A stretch of DNA of 17,102 nt from Candidatus Methylomirabilota bacterium (GTDB taxonomy: Bacteria > Methylomirabilota > Methylomirabilia > Methylomirabilales > JACQHM01): assembly GCA_016199025.1 (NCBI GenBank), contig JACQHM010000075.1:1-17102 (forward strand), read 5' to 3'. Position 1 is the first letter of the stretch. Each line of letters opens with the position of its first letter. The translations under genes and the position numbers were made by a program. This document shows positions 7,982-15,143 of this stretch, in pieces. The notes under the pieces are model-generated. The model was given only the letters and a program-made list of their open reading frames with translations, searched no databases and had not been told where the DNA came from.

Positions 7982-7987
7982 CGAGCC

Positions 7988-8713
7988 GTGCAAGTGACGG
8001 TCAAAGCCGATCCCTACGACTGGCCGTATGATGGCCAGATCGACCCCAAGCGCCTCGCCCTGCTGTTGATTGACTGGCAGCATGACTTCTGCGGCAAGGG
8101 CGGGTACGTGGACAAGATGGGGTATGACCTCTTCCTGACCCGGGCCGGCATTGAGCCGACCCGGCAGGTCCTGGAGGCCTGCCGGAAGATTTCCGGGTGG
8201 ACCATCCTCCACACCCGAGAGGGCCACAAGCCTGACCTCTCGGATTGCCCCCCGAATAAACTCTGGCGGTCGAAGCGCATCCACGCAGGCATTGGGGATC
8301 CGGGTCCCTGCGGGCGGATTCTGGTGCGGGGTGAGCGGGGGTGGGAGATCATCGAAGAACTCACCCCCTTGCCCGGGGAGCTGATCATCGACAAGCCCAC
8401 CAAGGGGGCCTTTACGGCCACGGATCTGGACCTGGTCCTCAAGAATCGCGGCATCACGCACCTGGTCCTGACCGGCATCACCACCGATGTGTGTGTGCAC
8501 ACGACCATGCGCGAGGCCAACGACCGCGGGTACGAATGCCTGCTCCTGGAGGACTGCACGGGGGCTACGGATTATGGAAATTACCTCGCTGCGATCAAAA
8601 TGATCAAAATGCAGGGCGGTGTCTTCGGCGCCGTCTCTAATTCCCGAAACTTCCGCGAGGCGATCAGCGCTTTGGTGAGAATAGAACGGCCACGATATGC
8701 GCACGCGCGATAG
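7988..8713 (+). CDS. Biuret amidohydrolase-like cysteine hydrolase (isochorismatase fold)
   Basis: A 241-residue cytoplasmic amidohydrolase of the isochorismatase-like family. The probable triad is Asp29 (in LLIDWQHDF), Lys136 (in IIDKPTKG) and Cys169 (in TTDVCVHTT). From memory of Rhizobium leguminosarum BiuH, which converts biuret to allophanate and ammonia, this protein shares CGKGGYVD-MGYDL, HTREGH-PDL, GIGDPGPCGRIL, and ATDYGN-LAAIKM-KMQGGVFG almost unchanged. Gln209 has the same spacing from the catalytic Cys as the substrate-binding Gln I recall in BiuH. Biuret, or a closely related ureide, is thus the leading substrate. The RutB ureidoacrylate and N-carbamoylsarcosine hydrolases are more distant alternatives. 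The gene follows the transporter genes on the same strand, and the start choice rests on AGGAGG before GTG 7988. Confidence 0.85.
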   Translation: MQVTVKADPYDWPYDGQIDPKRLALLLIDWQHDFCGKGGYVDKMGYDLFLTRAGIEPTRQVLEACRKISGWTILHTREGHKPDLSDCPPNKLWRSKRIHAGIGDPGPCGRILVRGERGWEIIEELTPLPGELIIDKPTKGAFTATDLDLVLKNRGITHLVLTGITTDVCVHTTMREANDRGYECLLLEDCTGATDYGNYLAAIKMIKMQGGVFGAVSNSRNFREAISALVRIERPRYAHAR

Positions 8714-8765
8714 CTTCCGGTCCGCTCTTTCCTTTATCCAGCGCTACTCTGCCGATTCCATGGAG

Positions 8766-8771
8766 AGGAGG
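8766..8771 (+). promoter_or_regulatory. Ribosome binding site supporting the GTG start at 8781
   Basis: AGGAGG sits 9 nt before GTG 8781 in the amidase frame. The upstream ATGs at 8697 (overlapping the previous gene by 17 nt) and 8760 have no clear Shine-Dalgarno sequence. They would add 28 or 7 residues with no family similarity that I can see. Confidence 0.5.
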
Positions 8772-8780
8772 CCAGCCTTT

Positions 8781-10193
8781 GTGTTCTCGCTCCCCGAGAG
8801 CCGACCACCGAACCCAAAGGCCCTTGAAGACGTCCCCCGTCAAGCGCCCATCACCCCTCATGAGAAGCTCACCATCGCCACGGCCGCGAGGCGCGTCCGG
8901 GAGGGCGCCCTAACCTGCATGGAGCTGCTGACCAAGGCCCTCCAGCAGATCCGCCAACAGAACAGCAAGCTGAACGCGTTTGTTCACATCATGGAAGAGG
9001 AGGCACTCCGTCATGCGGAAACGCTTGACGCGGAACGAAAGCGCGGGCATCTCAGAGGCCCCCTCCACGGCATCCCGATTTCGGTGAAGGATGTCATTCA
9101 TGTGCAAGGGGTGAAAACCACCGCAAGCTCGAAGGTCATGGCCGATTTCGTCCCTCCGTACGACGCAACGGCGGTGGCCCTGCTCAAAAAGATGGGCGCC
9201 GTGATCATCGGGAAGACGAGCACGCACGAGTTTGCCCTTGGGGTCACGACGCCCCAAAGCCGAAATCCCTGGGACCCGACCCGGCTCCCTGGAGGTTCCA
9301 GCGGAGGGTCGGCGATCTCCATCGCCACAGGGATGAGCCTCGGGTCTTTAGGCACCGACACCCGGGCCTCTATCAGGATCCCGGCGTCCTTATCTGGTGT
9401 CGTCGGATACAAGCCAACCTTTGGCCTTGTGTCTACCTACGGGGTTGTCACCCTTTCATGGAGCATGGATCACGTGGCGCCCATGGCCAGCACCGTCGAG
9501 GACATCGCGCTGTTATTGAACGTCATCGTCGGGCACGATCCAAAAGACCCCGCGACAGTGGACCGGCCCAAGGAGGATTATATCCGCTACCTTCGAAAGA
9601 GCATCAAAGGCCTCAAACTAGGGGTCCCGGTCTACTCCCTCTACGATGCCCATTGGGAAGTCGAATCCGCCTTTGGGGAGGCGATCAGGACCTTCCAAAC
9701 ACTGGGCGCAGAGGTGACCAGGATCGAAGAACCCGGGCTTGAGGATTTTCAACAGGTCAATGCCGCCGGCCTGATTGTCAGCCGGTGCGAGGCGGCCGCT
9801 TTTCACCGATCTTTCTCGACCAGGCGGTCGCTCTACACGGAGGACGTTTTTGAACAGTTGGATGAGGCATCCTCGGTTCTGGCGACGAACTACATTCAGG
9901 CCCAACGATTCCGCGCTCACTTCCTGGAGCGTATGCTGACCCTTTTTCGGAGGTTTGACGCGCTTGCGATGCCGACGAGCCCTGTCCCTGCTCCTCGCAT
10001 CGAAGAGAGCGAGCGATTTCTTCTGATCCTTTCACGGAACTGTGTCCCTTGGAGCTTCATCGGCTTTCCGGCGATCTCGACCCCCTGCGGGATAACGTCG
10101 AATCGCCTTCCCATCGGGCTTCAGCTCGTGGGAGCCCCGTTTACCGACGGGATCATTCTGGCGTTGGCATCGGCCTTTGAGGGGACGCATTAG
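8781..10193 (+). CDS. Amidase-signature-family hydrolase
   Basis: A cytoplasmic amidase of the Ser-cisSer-Lys family, 470 residues from GTG 8781 (498 if ATG 8697 is used). From the GTG, the catalytic Lys103 lies in GIPISVKDV, the cis-Ser173 in PGGSSGGSA and the nucleophile Ser197 in GTDTRASIRIPAS. Two residues before the nucleophile, the usual Gly-Gly is Arg-Ala. The tail LPIGLQLVGAPF is typical of the family. It lacks the extra C-terminal domain of full-length allophanate hydrolases (AtzF), and its SIRIPAS motif resembles general amidases and carboxybiuret hydrolase AtzE more than AtzF. Next to the biuret-hydrolase-like gene, it may act on the next intermediate or a related amide, which is inference. 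It is the last gene before the terminator at 10244-10280. Confidence 0.9.
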   Translation: MFSLPESRPPNPKALEDVPRQAPITPHEKLTIATAARRVREGALTCMELLTKALQQIRQQNSKLNAFVHIMEEEALRHAETLDAERKRGHLRGPLHGIPISVKDVIHVQGVKTTASSKVMADFVPPYDATAVALLKKMGAVIIGKTSTHEFALGVTTPQSRNPWDPTRLPGGSSGGSAISIATGMSLGSLGTDTRASIRIPASLSGVVGYKPTFGLVSTYGVVTLSWSMDHVAPMASTVEDIALLLNVIVGHDPKDPATVDRPKEDYIRYLRKSIKGLKLGVPVYSLYDAHWEVESAFGEAIRTFQTLGAEVTRIEEPGLEDFQQVNAAGLIVSRCEAAAFHRSFSTRRSLYTEDVFEQLDEASSVLATNYIQAQRFRAHFLERMLTLFRRFDALAMPTSPVPAPRIEESERFLLILSRNCVPWSFIGFPAISTPCGITSNRLPIGLQLVGAPFTDGIILALASAFEGTH

Positions 10194-10210
10194 GTGATGC
10201 GCAAAGAACA

Positions 10211-10238
10211 TGTCTGAACGTGATGGTGCGTTCAGACA
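10211..10238. repeat. Perfect 10-bp inverted repeat in the convergent intergenic region
   Basis: TGTCTGAACG (10211-10220) and CGTTCAGACA (10229-10238) are exact inverse complements around an 8-nt spacer. The repeat starts 17 nt after the amidase stop and just before the terminator hairpin. On the - strand it lies downstream of the DUF4340 gene. It may be a 3' hairpin protecting either transcript or part of a bidirectional terminator. A protein-binding operator is less likely between convergent genes. Confidence 0.65.
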
Positions 10239-10243
10239 GGGGC

Positions 10244-10280
10244 AAAGGCACCTCCTGACATCAGGGAGGCGCCTTTTTTT
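10244..10280 (+). terminator. Intrinsic terminator after the amidase gene
   Basis: AAAGGCACCTCC (10244-10255) pairs with GGAGGCGCCTTT (10265-10276), with a single A-C mismatch. The loop is TGACATCAG, and a run of seven T begins at 10274. It ends the + strand transport/hydrolase operon. The stop codon of the convergent DUF4340 gene (10279-10281) lies inside the T-run. Read on the - strand the hairpin has A-rich flanks, so it could serve both transcripts. Confidence 0.88.
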
Positions 10281-11622
10281 ACTTTCCTTCCTGTCTGAGG
10301 GCTTCGGCGGTTTGAGGGAGTTCGTCCAGGAGCTTGGGGTTGATCGCGTAGATCGTCGAGAAGGGTTTCAGCTTCGCATAAAGCTTCTCCTCCTCTGTCT
10401 TCCCGAGGAGGAGGGTTGGGAGGCTCGTCCCATTGGTCTTCGTCAGGGTGATCTCCATCTTCGGCTTATCCAAACTGTAGCGCTTCAGCTCGTCGCCTTT
10501 CTCCGTGACGATCGCCTGGAACTCCAGGTCTTTGAGGGAAAAGAGCAGCGCGGAAACCTTCCCAGCCCTGGCCTCACCATCCTCCGGGGTCTTCAGTTTC
10601 CATGTGTCACCCGTTTTCTCGACGACGATGGCTCTGTCCGGGTAGCGGAAGGCGAGGGTTTTGATGTCGATCGTTTCAAAGGCCAGGAGGCGGCGATCCT
10701 GAAGGGTGGAAGGGTTGGTGTTCAAGTCGTCAAAGAGGCGGGCCTCCACCATGACGATCCCCTCTCCGGGATCGGCCTTGGCATAAAACGCATCTGGCCT
10801 CTTTGCGGCCTTCGCCATGAGGAGGACCTTATGCCTCTTCTCCCCCTGTTCCCAGATGCGGACCGTGAGGGAAGGCCGGTCCAGGCCAGAGGGGGTCAGG
10901 CCCCGCTTGTCGGCGACGGTGAACTCTTTCACCCGGGCATCCTTCAGACTCCACAGGAGTCGATCCACCTGCCGCTCGTCGGCCCTCCCCTTGATGGGCG
11001 TGAGGAGCCACCATTCCTTCCCCTGCCTCGCCAAGGTGAACTCCCCGGCAGGGCTCGAAACCTCCAGCTTCTCTACCTTGTCCCGATCAAAGGCCAGGAC
11101 CGTTTTGTCTCGAAGGTCGTAAGCCGTCTTGTTGAGATCTCGCTCCAGGGCTTCGGGGAGGAGGAGGATGGCCGGCTGATCCTTCAGCTTGGCGTAGAGG
11201 AAGCTCCCACTCGGGTTCTTGGTGCCCAGGAGGAGGGGGGAAAGGAACGCGCCATTCTTGAGCGTGACCCTCACCTGAAGGGCGGGCGGATCGAGGCCGA
11301 ACTCCTTGAGGTTTGGGGAGCTTTCCTCCAGGGTCCGTTCGATCGTAGCCCTCGTCAGGACCGAGACAAGGTAACTGATTGCCGTCTGATCCCCCCTGGC
11401 CCGGATCGGATCGACGAGGGTCCACTCATCCCCCTCCCTTTTCATGGTCAGCCGCTCGTCCCCGCGGTTAAGGGAGACCTCCATGACCGCATCCTGGGTG
11501 AAGGAGTAGACCCTCTTCCCGGCTTCGCCCGACGGCTTTTCCCTTCGATGCTCGGAGAGGTAATAAAGGCCGGCAAGGATGATCAGGATGACGAAGAGAA
11601 TCAGGGTCGTCCTGGTACTCAT
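10279..11622 (-). CDS. DUF4340 domain-containing membrane-anchored protein
   Basis: A 447-residue protein with one N-terminal membrane anchor (about 6-23, LILFVILIILAGLYYL) and a long extracytoplasmic region. Three repeated modules can be read. Each has a 'value and Trp' strand pair (GDEWTLVDPI, GKEWWLLTPI, GDTWKLKTPE), then a helix ending in a leucine-rich SLKDL or LVSVL turn, a 'GLDPP/GLDRP/SLDKP' loop, and a strand pair ending in LYAKL or FYAKA. This is the architecture of the DUF4340 family, usually found beside GldG-like ABC components. Its exact role is unknown. The ATG overlaps the stop of the GldG-like gene (ATGA, 11619-11622), showing translational coupling. It is the last gene of the - strand operon. 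Confidence 0.88.
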   Translation of the reverse strand: MSTRTTLILFVILIILAGLYYLSEHRREKPSGEAGKRVYSFTQDAVMEVSLNRGDERLTMKREGDEWTLVDPIRARGDQTAISYLVSVLTRATIERTLEESSPNLKEFGLDPPALQVRVTLKNGAFLSPLLLGTKNPSGSFLYAKLKDQPAILLLPEALERDLNKTAYDLRDKTVLAFDRDKVEKLEVSSPAGEFTLARQGKEWWLLTPIKGRADERQVDRLLWSLKDARVKEFTVADKRGLTPSGLDRPSLTVRIWEQGEKRHKVLLMAKAAKRPDAFYAKADPGEGIVMVEARLFDDLNTNPSTLQDRRLLAFETIDIKTLAFRYPDRAIVVEKTGDTWKLKTPEDGEARAGKVSALLFSLKDLEFQAIVTEKGDELKRYSLDKPKMEITLTKTNGTSLPTLLLGKTEEEKLYAKLKPFSTIYAINPKLLDELPQTAEALRQEGK

Positions 11623-13160
11623 ACGGCCCGCTTCCTTCGGATCAGCACGACCGCTCCGATCATGAGGATCGAAGCGGGAAGGATGACCACGGGGAGCCAG
11701 AAGACGAGCTTTCCCTGGGAGGCGGTGAGGATCAGGGGGGTGGAAGTGAGCTCCTTCGGACGGATGGCGATCAGATCCTCCTCCTCGGCCAGCCAGCTTA
11801 AAGAGTTCAAGAAAAGGTCCAGGTTCCCCGAGAAACGAAGATTGCCGTTGGCCGCGAAAACAGAATTGCCGTAGACGACAATCCTTGCCTTCTTCTTGTC
11901 CTTGGAGTCCTTCTCGCCCTTGGACTCGATGGTGGCCACGATCCCGACCGGGACCGGTCCCTTCCGATCCTTCCCCTCGTCAAAGGCGGCCTCCCCCCGG
12001 TCCAGACGGGCCCGATCCGTCTCGGCCCAACTGCCCGGGAAAGGACCTGTCTCGGCCAACCGTTCCGCCTGGACCCCCTGGGGAAGCTTGGACTGAAGAT
12101 CCACCGAACGGGCATAGGGGAATAGGGATGCCAGCCTGAAGCCTTGGGTGATGGGGTGGGGATGGTAGGTGGAGATGACGGGCATCAATTCGTTCCCGCC
12201 AAAGACGCGGCTATAGCGGTCTACAATGACATCGTCCCCAACCACGATGCCGTACTCGTCCAGGAAGGTCTTGAGCGATGGGGCCGAGAAAGGGTCTAAC
12301 AGGATCAAAAACTTCCCGCCGTGCTCCACATAGGTTTTCAACGCCTGAAGCTCAGAGGCTTCCAGGTCCTTCTTCGGTCCGGGGATGACGACGACTGAGG
12401 CCTCCTCGGGGACCTGAGGTTCTCGGAGCAACAGGAGTTCCCGGACCTGGTAGTTCGCCTTCTCCACCGCCTCCTTGATGCCGCTATAGCCCGTCCGTGA
12501 CGGATCCTCCAAATCCCCTTCCCCGTGCCCTTTCAGGAAAGAGATCGTCCGCTTCCCCTCCCTGGTCACGCGGATCAAGGCGTTAGTCAACCGCTCCTCG
12601 TCTAAGAGATCCAGCCGCTCCTCCTTCTCTTTGGTTTCCAAGATCACGGTGCCATAGTTCGTGATCCCGTACCGTCGGGCCCGTCCCGGGTTCCGGTCAG
12701 GATCGACGAACTCGAAATGGAATCTGGAGGAAAGGTTCGCATATTGCCTGAGAAGGTCCTCGGTCCTCTGCCAGTCCGGGTGGTCAGGGGTCAGAAAGGC
12801 CGCCGCCTGGACATCCTTGGTCAAAGAGCGGAGGACCCTTCGGGTCTGATCGGAGAGGGTGTAGCGCTTCCCCTGGGTCAGGTCAAAGGTGGTGTTGTAC
12901 TTCATCGAAAGGGCCTCGACCAGGGCGATGATCCCGAGGAGGAGGAGGCTCATCAGGGCAACGTTCAGGCCATACCGGGTCGATCGCTTCGCCAGGGATG
13001 CCCTGATCCGATGGAAATCGAGGTAGAACCAGACGAGGAGGAGGAGCGCCCCCAGGAGGGCCATGATCAGGGACAGGGTCTTCCACTCCGGCTTGATCTG
13101 GGAGACGAGACCCCCTCCCAAGACCAGGAGAAGACCAAGCTGGGCGATCCAGCTCTTCAT
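11619..13160 (-). CDS. GldG-like ABC transporter auxiliary protein
   Basis: A 513-residue membrane protein of the GldG / ABC_transp_aux family. Hydrophobic segments at about 5-20, 28-48 and 66-86 are followed by a large extracytoplasmic domain. That domain includes YNTTFDLTQGKRYTLSDQTR, FEFVDPDRNP, the turn FLKGHGEGDL and LKTYVEHGGKFLILLDPF (a GATase-like fold). One more helix lies near the C-terminus (LVFWLPVVILPASILMIGAV) before the basic tail RRKRAV. In gliding Bacteroidetes GldG works with GldA and GldF; homologues in many non-gliding bacteria have no known substrate. A GGAGG (13169-13173) lies just before the ATG on the - strand. The start lies 1 nt from the permease stop, and the end overlaps the DUF4340 gene. 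Confidence 0.9.
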   Translation of the reverse strand: MKSWIAQLGLLLVLGGGLVSQIKPEWKTLSLIMALLGALLLLVWFYLDFHRIRASLAKRSTRYGLNVALMSLLLLGIIALVEALSMKYNTTFDLTQGKRYTLSDQTRRVLRSLTKDVQAAAFLTPDHPDWQRTEDLLRQYANLSSRFHFEFVDPDRNPGRARRYGITNYGTVILETKEKEERLDLLDEERLTNALIRVTREGKRTISFLKGHGEGDLEDPSRTGYSGIKEAVEKANYQVRELLLLREPQVPEEASVVVIPGPKKDLEASELQALKTYVEHGGKFLILLDPFSAPSLKTFLDEYGIVVGDDVIVDRYSRVFGGNELMPVISTYHPHPITQGFRLASLFPYARSVDLQSKLPQGVQAERLAETGPFPGSWAETDRARLDRGEAAFDEGKDRKGPVPVGIVATIESKGEKDSKDKKKARIVVYGNSVFAANGNLRFSGNLDLFLNSLSWLAEEEDLIAIRPKELTSTPLILTASQGKLVFWLPVVILPASILMIGAVVLIRRKRAV

Positions 13161-13161
13161 C

Positions 13162-13929
13162 CTATCCCCTCCACCGTTTGGATTCGAGGACCCGCAGGGC
13201 CAAGAATGAAAAGAGGATCGTGAAGTTCATGTAGTAGATGAGATCCTTGGACTCGATGACCCCTTTGGCGAAGGAATCCAGGTGGTCAATGACCGAGATG
13301 TGGGTGATGACCGTGCTGAAGGGGGGCCCGGCCAAGTTCCCCACCCATCCGATGACCCAGAGGATCAAGAGGGCGCCAAAGGCTGAGATGGCGGCAACGA
13401 TCTGGTTCTCCGTCATGGAGGAGGCCAGGGTCCCGAGGGCGATGAAGGCCGCCGCCTGGAAGAGCAGGCCGAAGAGTCCGGTCGCGACAGGCCCCCATTC
13501 GATCGGTCCGATGAAGGCGAGGATGACAAGGGAGGGGAGGAGGGAGGCCACCATGCCTATTGAGAGGATAAGGGCTGCCAGGAATTTCCCCAACAGGACC
13601 TCGATGTCCCGCACCGGGTACGTGAAGAGGAGTTCTGCCGTTCCCACCCGTTTCTCCTCGGCAAACAGCCGCATCGTGACGACCGGGAGGAGAAAGAGCA
13701 GGGTAACGCTGGAGTTCCTGAAGAACGGTCGGAGGACCAGCTCGGTCAGGTTCAGACCTTGGGGCATCATCCGGCTCATGGTGGCCCTGAGGCTATCCAG
13801 ATGGAAGGAATACACCAGGATGTAGAAGAAATAGCCGGAGATCAGGGCGAAGATCCCCAGGACCACGTACGCGATAGAGGAGGCAAAGTAGGCCCGAAGC
13901 TCCCGTTTGAAGATGGGCAAGATGTGCAT
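13162..13929 (-). CDS. GldF-like ABC-2 type transporter permease
   Basis: A 255-residue inner-membrane permease with about six helices. The N-terminal MHILPIFKRELRAYFASSIAYV is typical of ABC-2 permeases of the GldF/NosY type. The block RLFAEEKRVGTAELLFTYPV (about 88-107) is the conserved cytoplasmic coupling region (usual motif 'EE+..GT.E.L...P'). The frame can be extended to a TTG at 13941, but the ATG at 13929 is preferred because GAGGAG lies 4 nt upstream. It should form the membrane pore with the ATPase encoded upstream. The cargo is unknown. The tail (VLESKRWRG) is charged and cytoplasmic. Confidence 0.9.
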   Translation of the reverse strand: MHILPIFKRELRAYFASSIAYVVLGIFALISGYFFYILVYSFHLDSLRATMSRMMPQGLNLTELVLRPFFRNSSVTLLFLLPVVTMRLFAEEKRVGTAELLFTYPVRDIEVLLGKFLAALILSIGMVASLLPSLVILAFIGPIEWGPVATGLFGLLFQAAAFIALGTLASSMTENQIVAAISAFGALLILWVIGWVGNLAGPPFSTVITHISVIDHLDSFAKGVIESKDLIYYMNFTILFSFLALRVLESKRWRG

Positions 13930-13933
13930 TGGA

Positions 13934-13939
13934 CTCCTC
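13934..13939 (-). promoter_or_regulatory. Ribosome binding site selecting the ATG start at 13929
   Basis: On the - strand GAGGAG lies 4 nt before the ATG at 13929-13927. The in-frame TTG at 13941 overlaps this motif and is therefore rejected as the start. Confidence 0.65.
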
Positions 13940-13963
13940 AACCTGTTATGTTTCCTTGTCTTA

Positions 13964-13998
13964 CTGACGGCTGATGGCTGACGGCGGACGGCTTACGG
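13964..13998. repeat. Five tandem imperfect heptamers spanning the ATPase stop codon
   Basis: Read on the + strand the units are CTGACGG, CTGATGG, CTGACGG, CGGACGG and CTTACGG, with no spacer between them. The last unit (13992-13998) contains the stop codon of the ATPase gene (TAA on the - strand at 13995-13993). The array fills much of the 63-nt gap between the ATPase and permease genes. It looks like a simple-sequence array that could expand or contract without touching protein sequence. Confidence 0.7.
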
Positions 13999-14931
13999 TT
14001 GCTCTTCGCTGACCAGCTTGATGAAGACCTCTTCCAGCGTCAGGTCCGCCGGCCGAAGTTCCAGAAGCCCCCACCCATTCGACACCACCGCCCTGGCGAG
14101 GGCCTTCCTGATCTCCTCCGTCTTCTCCGTTTCGATCAGGTACGATCCGATGCCCTCCACGAAGGCCTTCTCCTGGACCCGGACAACCCCCGTGAGACAG
14201 CGGAGCCCCTCCTGGACAGTCTCTTTAGGCCCCTCGACCTTGACCAGGAGCCGGGCCGTCTTCTGGAGCTGTCCCGCCAGGTTCTCGGAGGTGTCCATGG
14301 CGACAATCCGGCCCTGATTGATGATAATGACCCGCTGGCAGAGGGCACTTGCCTCGGAGAGGATATGAGTGGAGAGGAAGACGGTCCTCGCCCCCGAAAG
14401 CTCCCGGATCAAGGAGCGGATCTCAATGATCTGCGTCGGGTCGAGGCCGACCGTGGGTTCGTCGAAGATGAGGACCTCTGGGTCGTTCACCAAGGCCTGG
14501 GCCAGGCCAACCCGCTGTTTGTACCCCCGGGAGAGGAAACCGATCAGCTTGTTGGCCATGTCGGCCACCCGGCACCGCTCCATGACCTTCTCCACCCGCT
14601 TCTTCCGCTCCTTGCCCACCAGACCCTTCAAAGAGGCCACGAAGTCCAGGTAGGCCCTGACCCGCATCTCCGGATAGAAAGGAACGTTCTCGGGGAGATA
14701 GCCGATCCGCCTCTTGACTTCCAAAGGGCGTTCGAACACATCGTAGCCGGCGACCCGGGCCCGGCCGGAGGTGGCGGGGAGGAAGCCGGTCAAGATCTTG
14801 ATGGTCGTCGTCTTGCCTGCCCCGTTCGGGCCCAGGAAGCCGACGACCTCCCCCTTCTCGATGGTAAAGGACACATCCGCGAGGGCCTGAACCGGCCCGT
14901 AGTACTTGGTCAGCGACTCAACCTCGATCAT
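13993..14931 (-). CDS. GldA-like ABC transporter ATP-binding protein
   Basis: A 312-residue single-domain ATPase of the ABC-2 exporter type, first gene of the Gld-like operon. It carries Walker A GFLGPNGAGKTTT (about 33-45), a Q-loop region around IGYLPENVPFYPEM, the signature FLSRGYKQRVGLAQAL and Walker B VLIFDEPTVGLDP. The H-switch lies in FLSTHILSEA. In the signature, Arg takes the place of the usual second residue Gly (LSRGYKQR), as is common in GldA/CcmA/NatA relatives. The C-terminal ~90 residues form the regulatory extension usual in this group. The start is ATG 14931, with GGAGG 10 nt upstream. The open frame runs on to 15165, but that part lacks any family feature and crosses the promoter region. 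Confidence 0.93.
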   Translation of the reverse strand: MIEVESLTKYYGPVQALADVSFTIEKGEVVGFLGPNGAGKTTTIKILTGFLPATSGRARVAGYDVFERPLEVKRRIGYLPENVPFYPEMRVRAYLDFVASLKGLVGKERKKRVEKVMERCRVADMANKLIGFLSRGYKQRVGLAQALVNDPEVLIFDEPTVGLDPTQIIEIRSLIRELSGARTVFLSTHILSEASALCQRVIIINQGRIVAMDTSENLAGQLQKTARLLVKVEGPKETVQEGLRCLTGVVRVQEKAFVEGIGSYLIETEKTEEIRKALARAVVSNGWGLLELRPADLTLEEVFIKLVSEEQP

Positions 14932-14971
14932 GGGCAGGGTTCCTCCATGGTGCGTGACGTCCAAGGGTATA

Positions 14972-14999
14972 AATATAGCGTGAAAAACAGAGAATGCAA
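14972..14999 (-). promoter_or_regulatory. Candidate sigma-70-type promoter of the Gld-like operon
   Basis: On the - strand TTGCAT (14999-14994) and TATATT (14977-14972) are 16 nt apart. This is a weak -35 with a good -10. The predicted start of transcription lies about 35 nt before the ATPase ATG. The region is AT-rich compared with its surroundings. Confidence 0.4.
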
Positions 15000-15084
15000 G
15001 CATTTCGTGAACCCCTGGGGTTAGGCTCCTGGCCAAAGATGCAACGGGAAGCACCCACCGGAGAAGAAATGGAAGAGCTTCCGC

Positions 15085-15113
15085 TGGACCGAGGCTGATG
15101 CAGGCAGTATAAT
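15085..15113 (+). promoter_or_regulatory. Candidate sigma-70-type promoter of the antitoxin gene
   Basis: A perfect -10 box TATAAT (15108-15113) lies 17 nt after TGGACC (15085-15090), which matches four of six -35 consensus bases. Transcription would begin near 15120, about 25 nt before the antitoxin ATG. The palindrome at 15116-15127 covers the predicted start point. Confidence 0.55.
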
Positions 15114-15115
15114 GG

Positions 15116-15127
15116 TGACAAATGTCA
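15116..15127. promoter_or_regulatory. Palindromic candidate operator of the toxin-antitoxin locus
   Basis: TGACA-AA-TGTCA is a perfect 5+5 palindrome placed 2 nt after the -10 box. Ribbon-helix-helix antitoxins usually repress their own operon from such sites, so it is a plausible autoregulatory operator. Binding is inferred from position and symmetry only. Confidence 0.45.
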
Positions 15128-15143
15128 TCAAAGGAGAACAAAG

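Noticed and set aside
8781..10193. Amidase as allophanate hydrolase AtzF
   Set aside because: It lacks the C-terminal domain of full-length AtzF, and the serine motif resembles AtzE and general amidases; kept only as a loose possibility.
10210..11874. 554-codon open frame on the + strand
   Set aside because: It runs antisense to the DUF4340 and GldG-like genes, which have clear domain features and coupled starts; its translation has no recognisable domain.
13999..15024. 341-codon open frame on the + strand
   Set aside because: Antisense to the GldA-like ATPase; no domain and no ribosome site.
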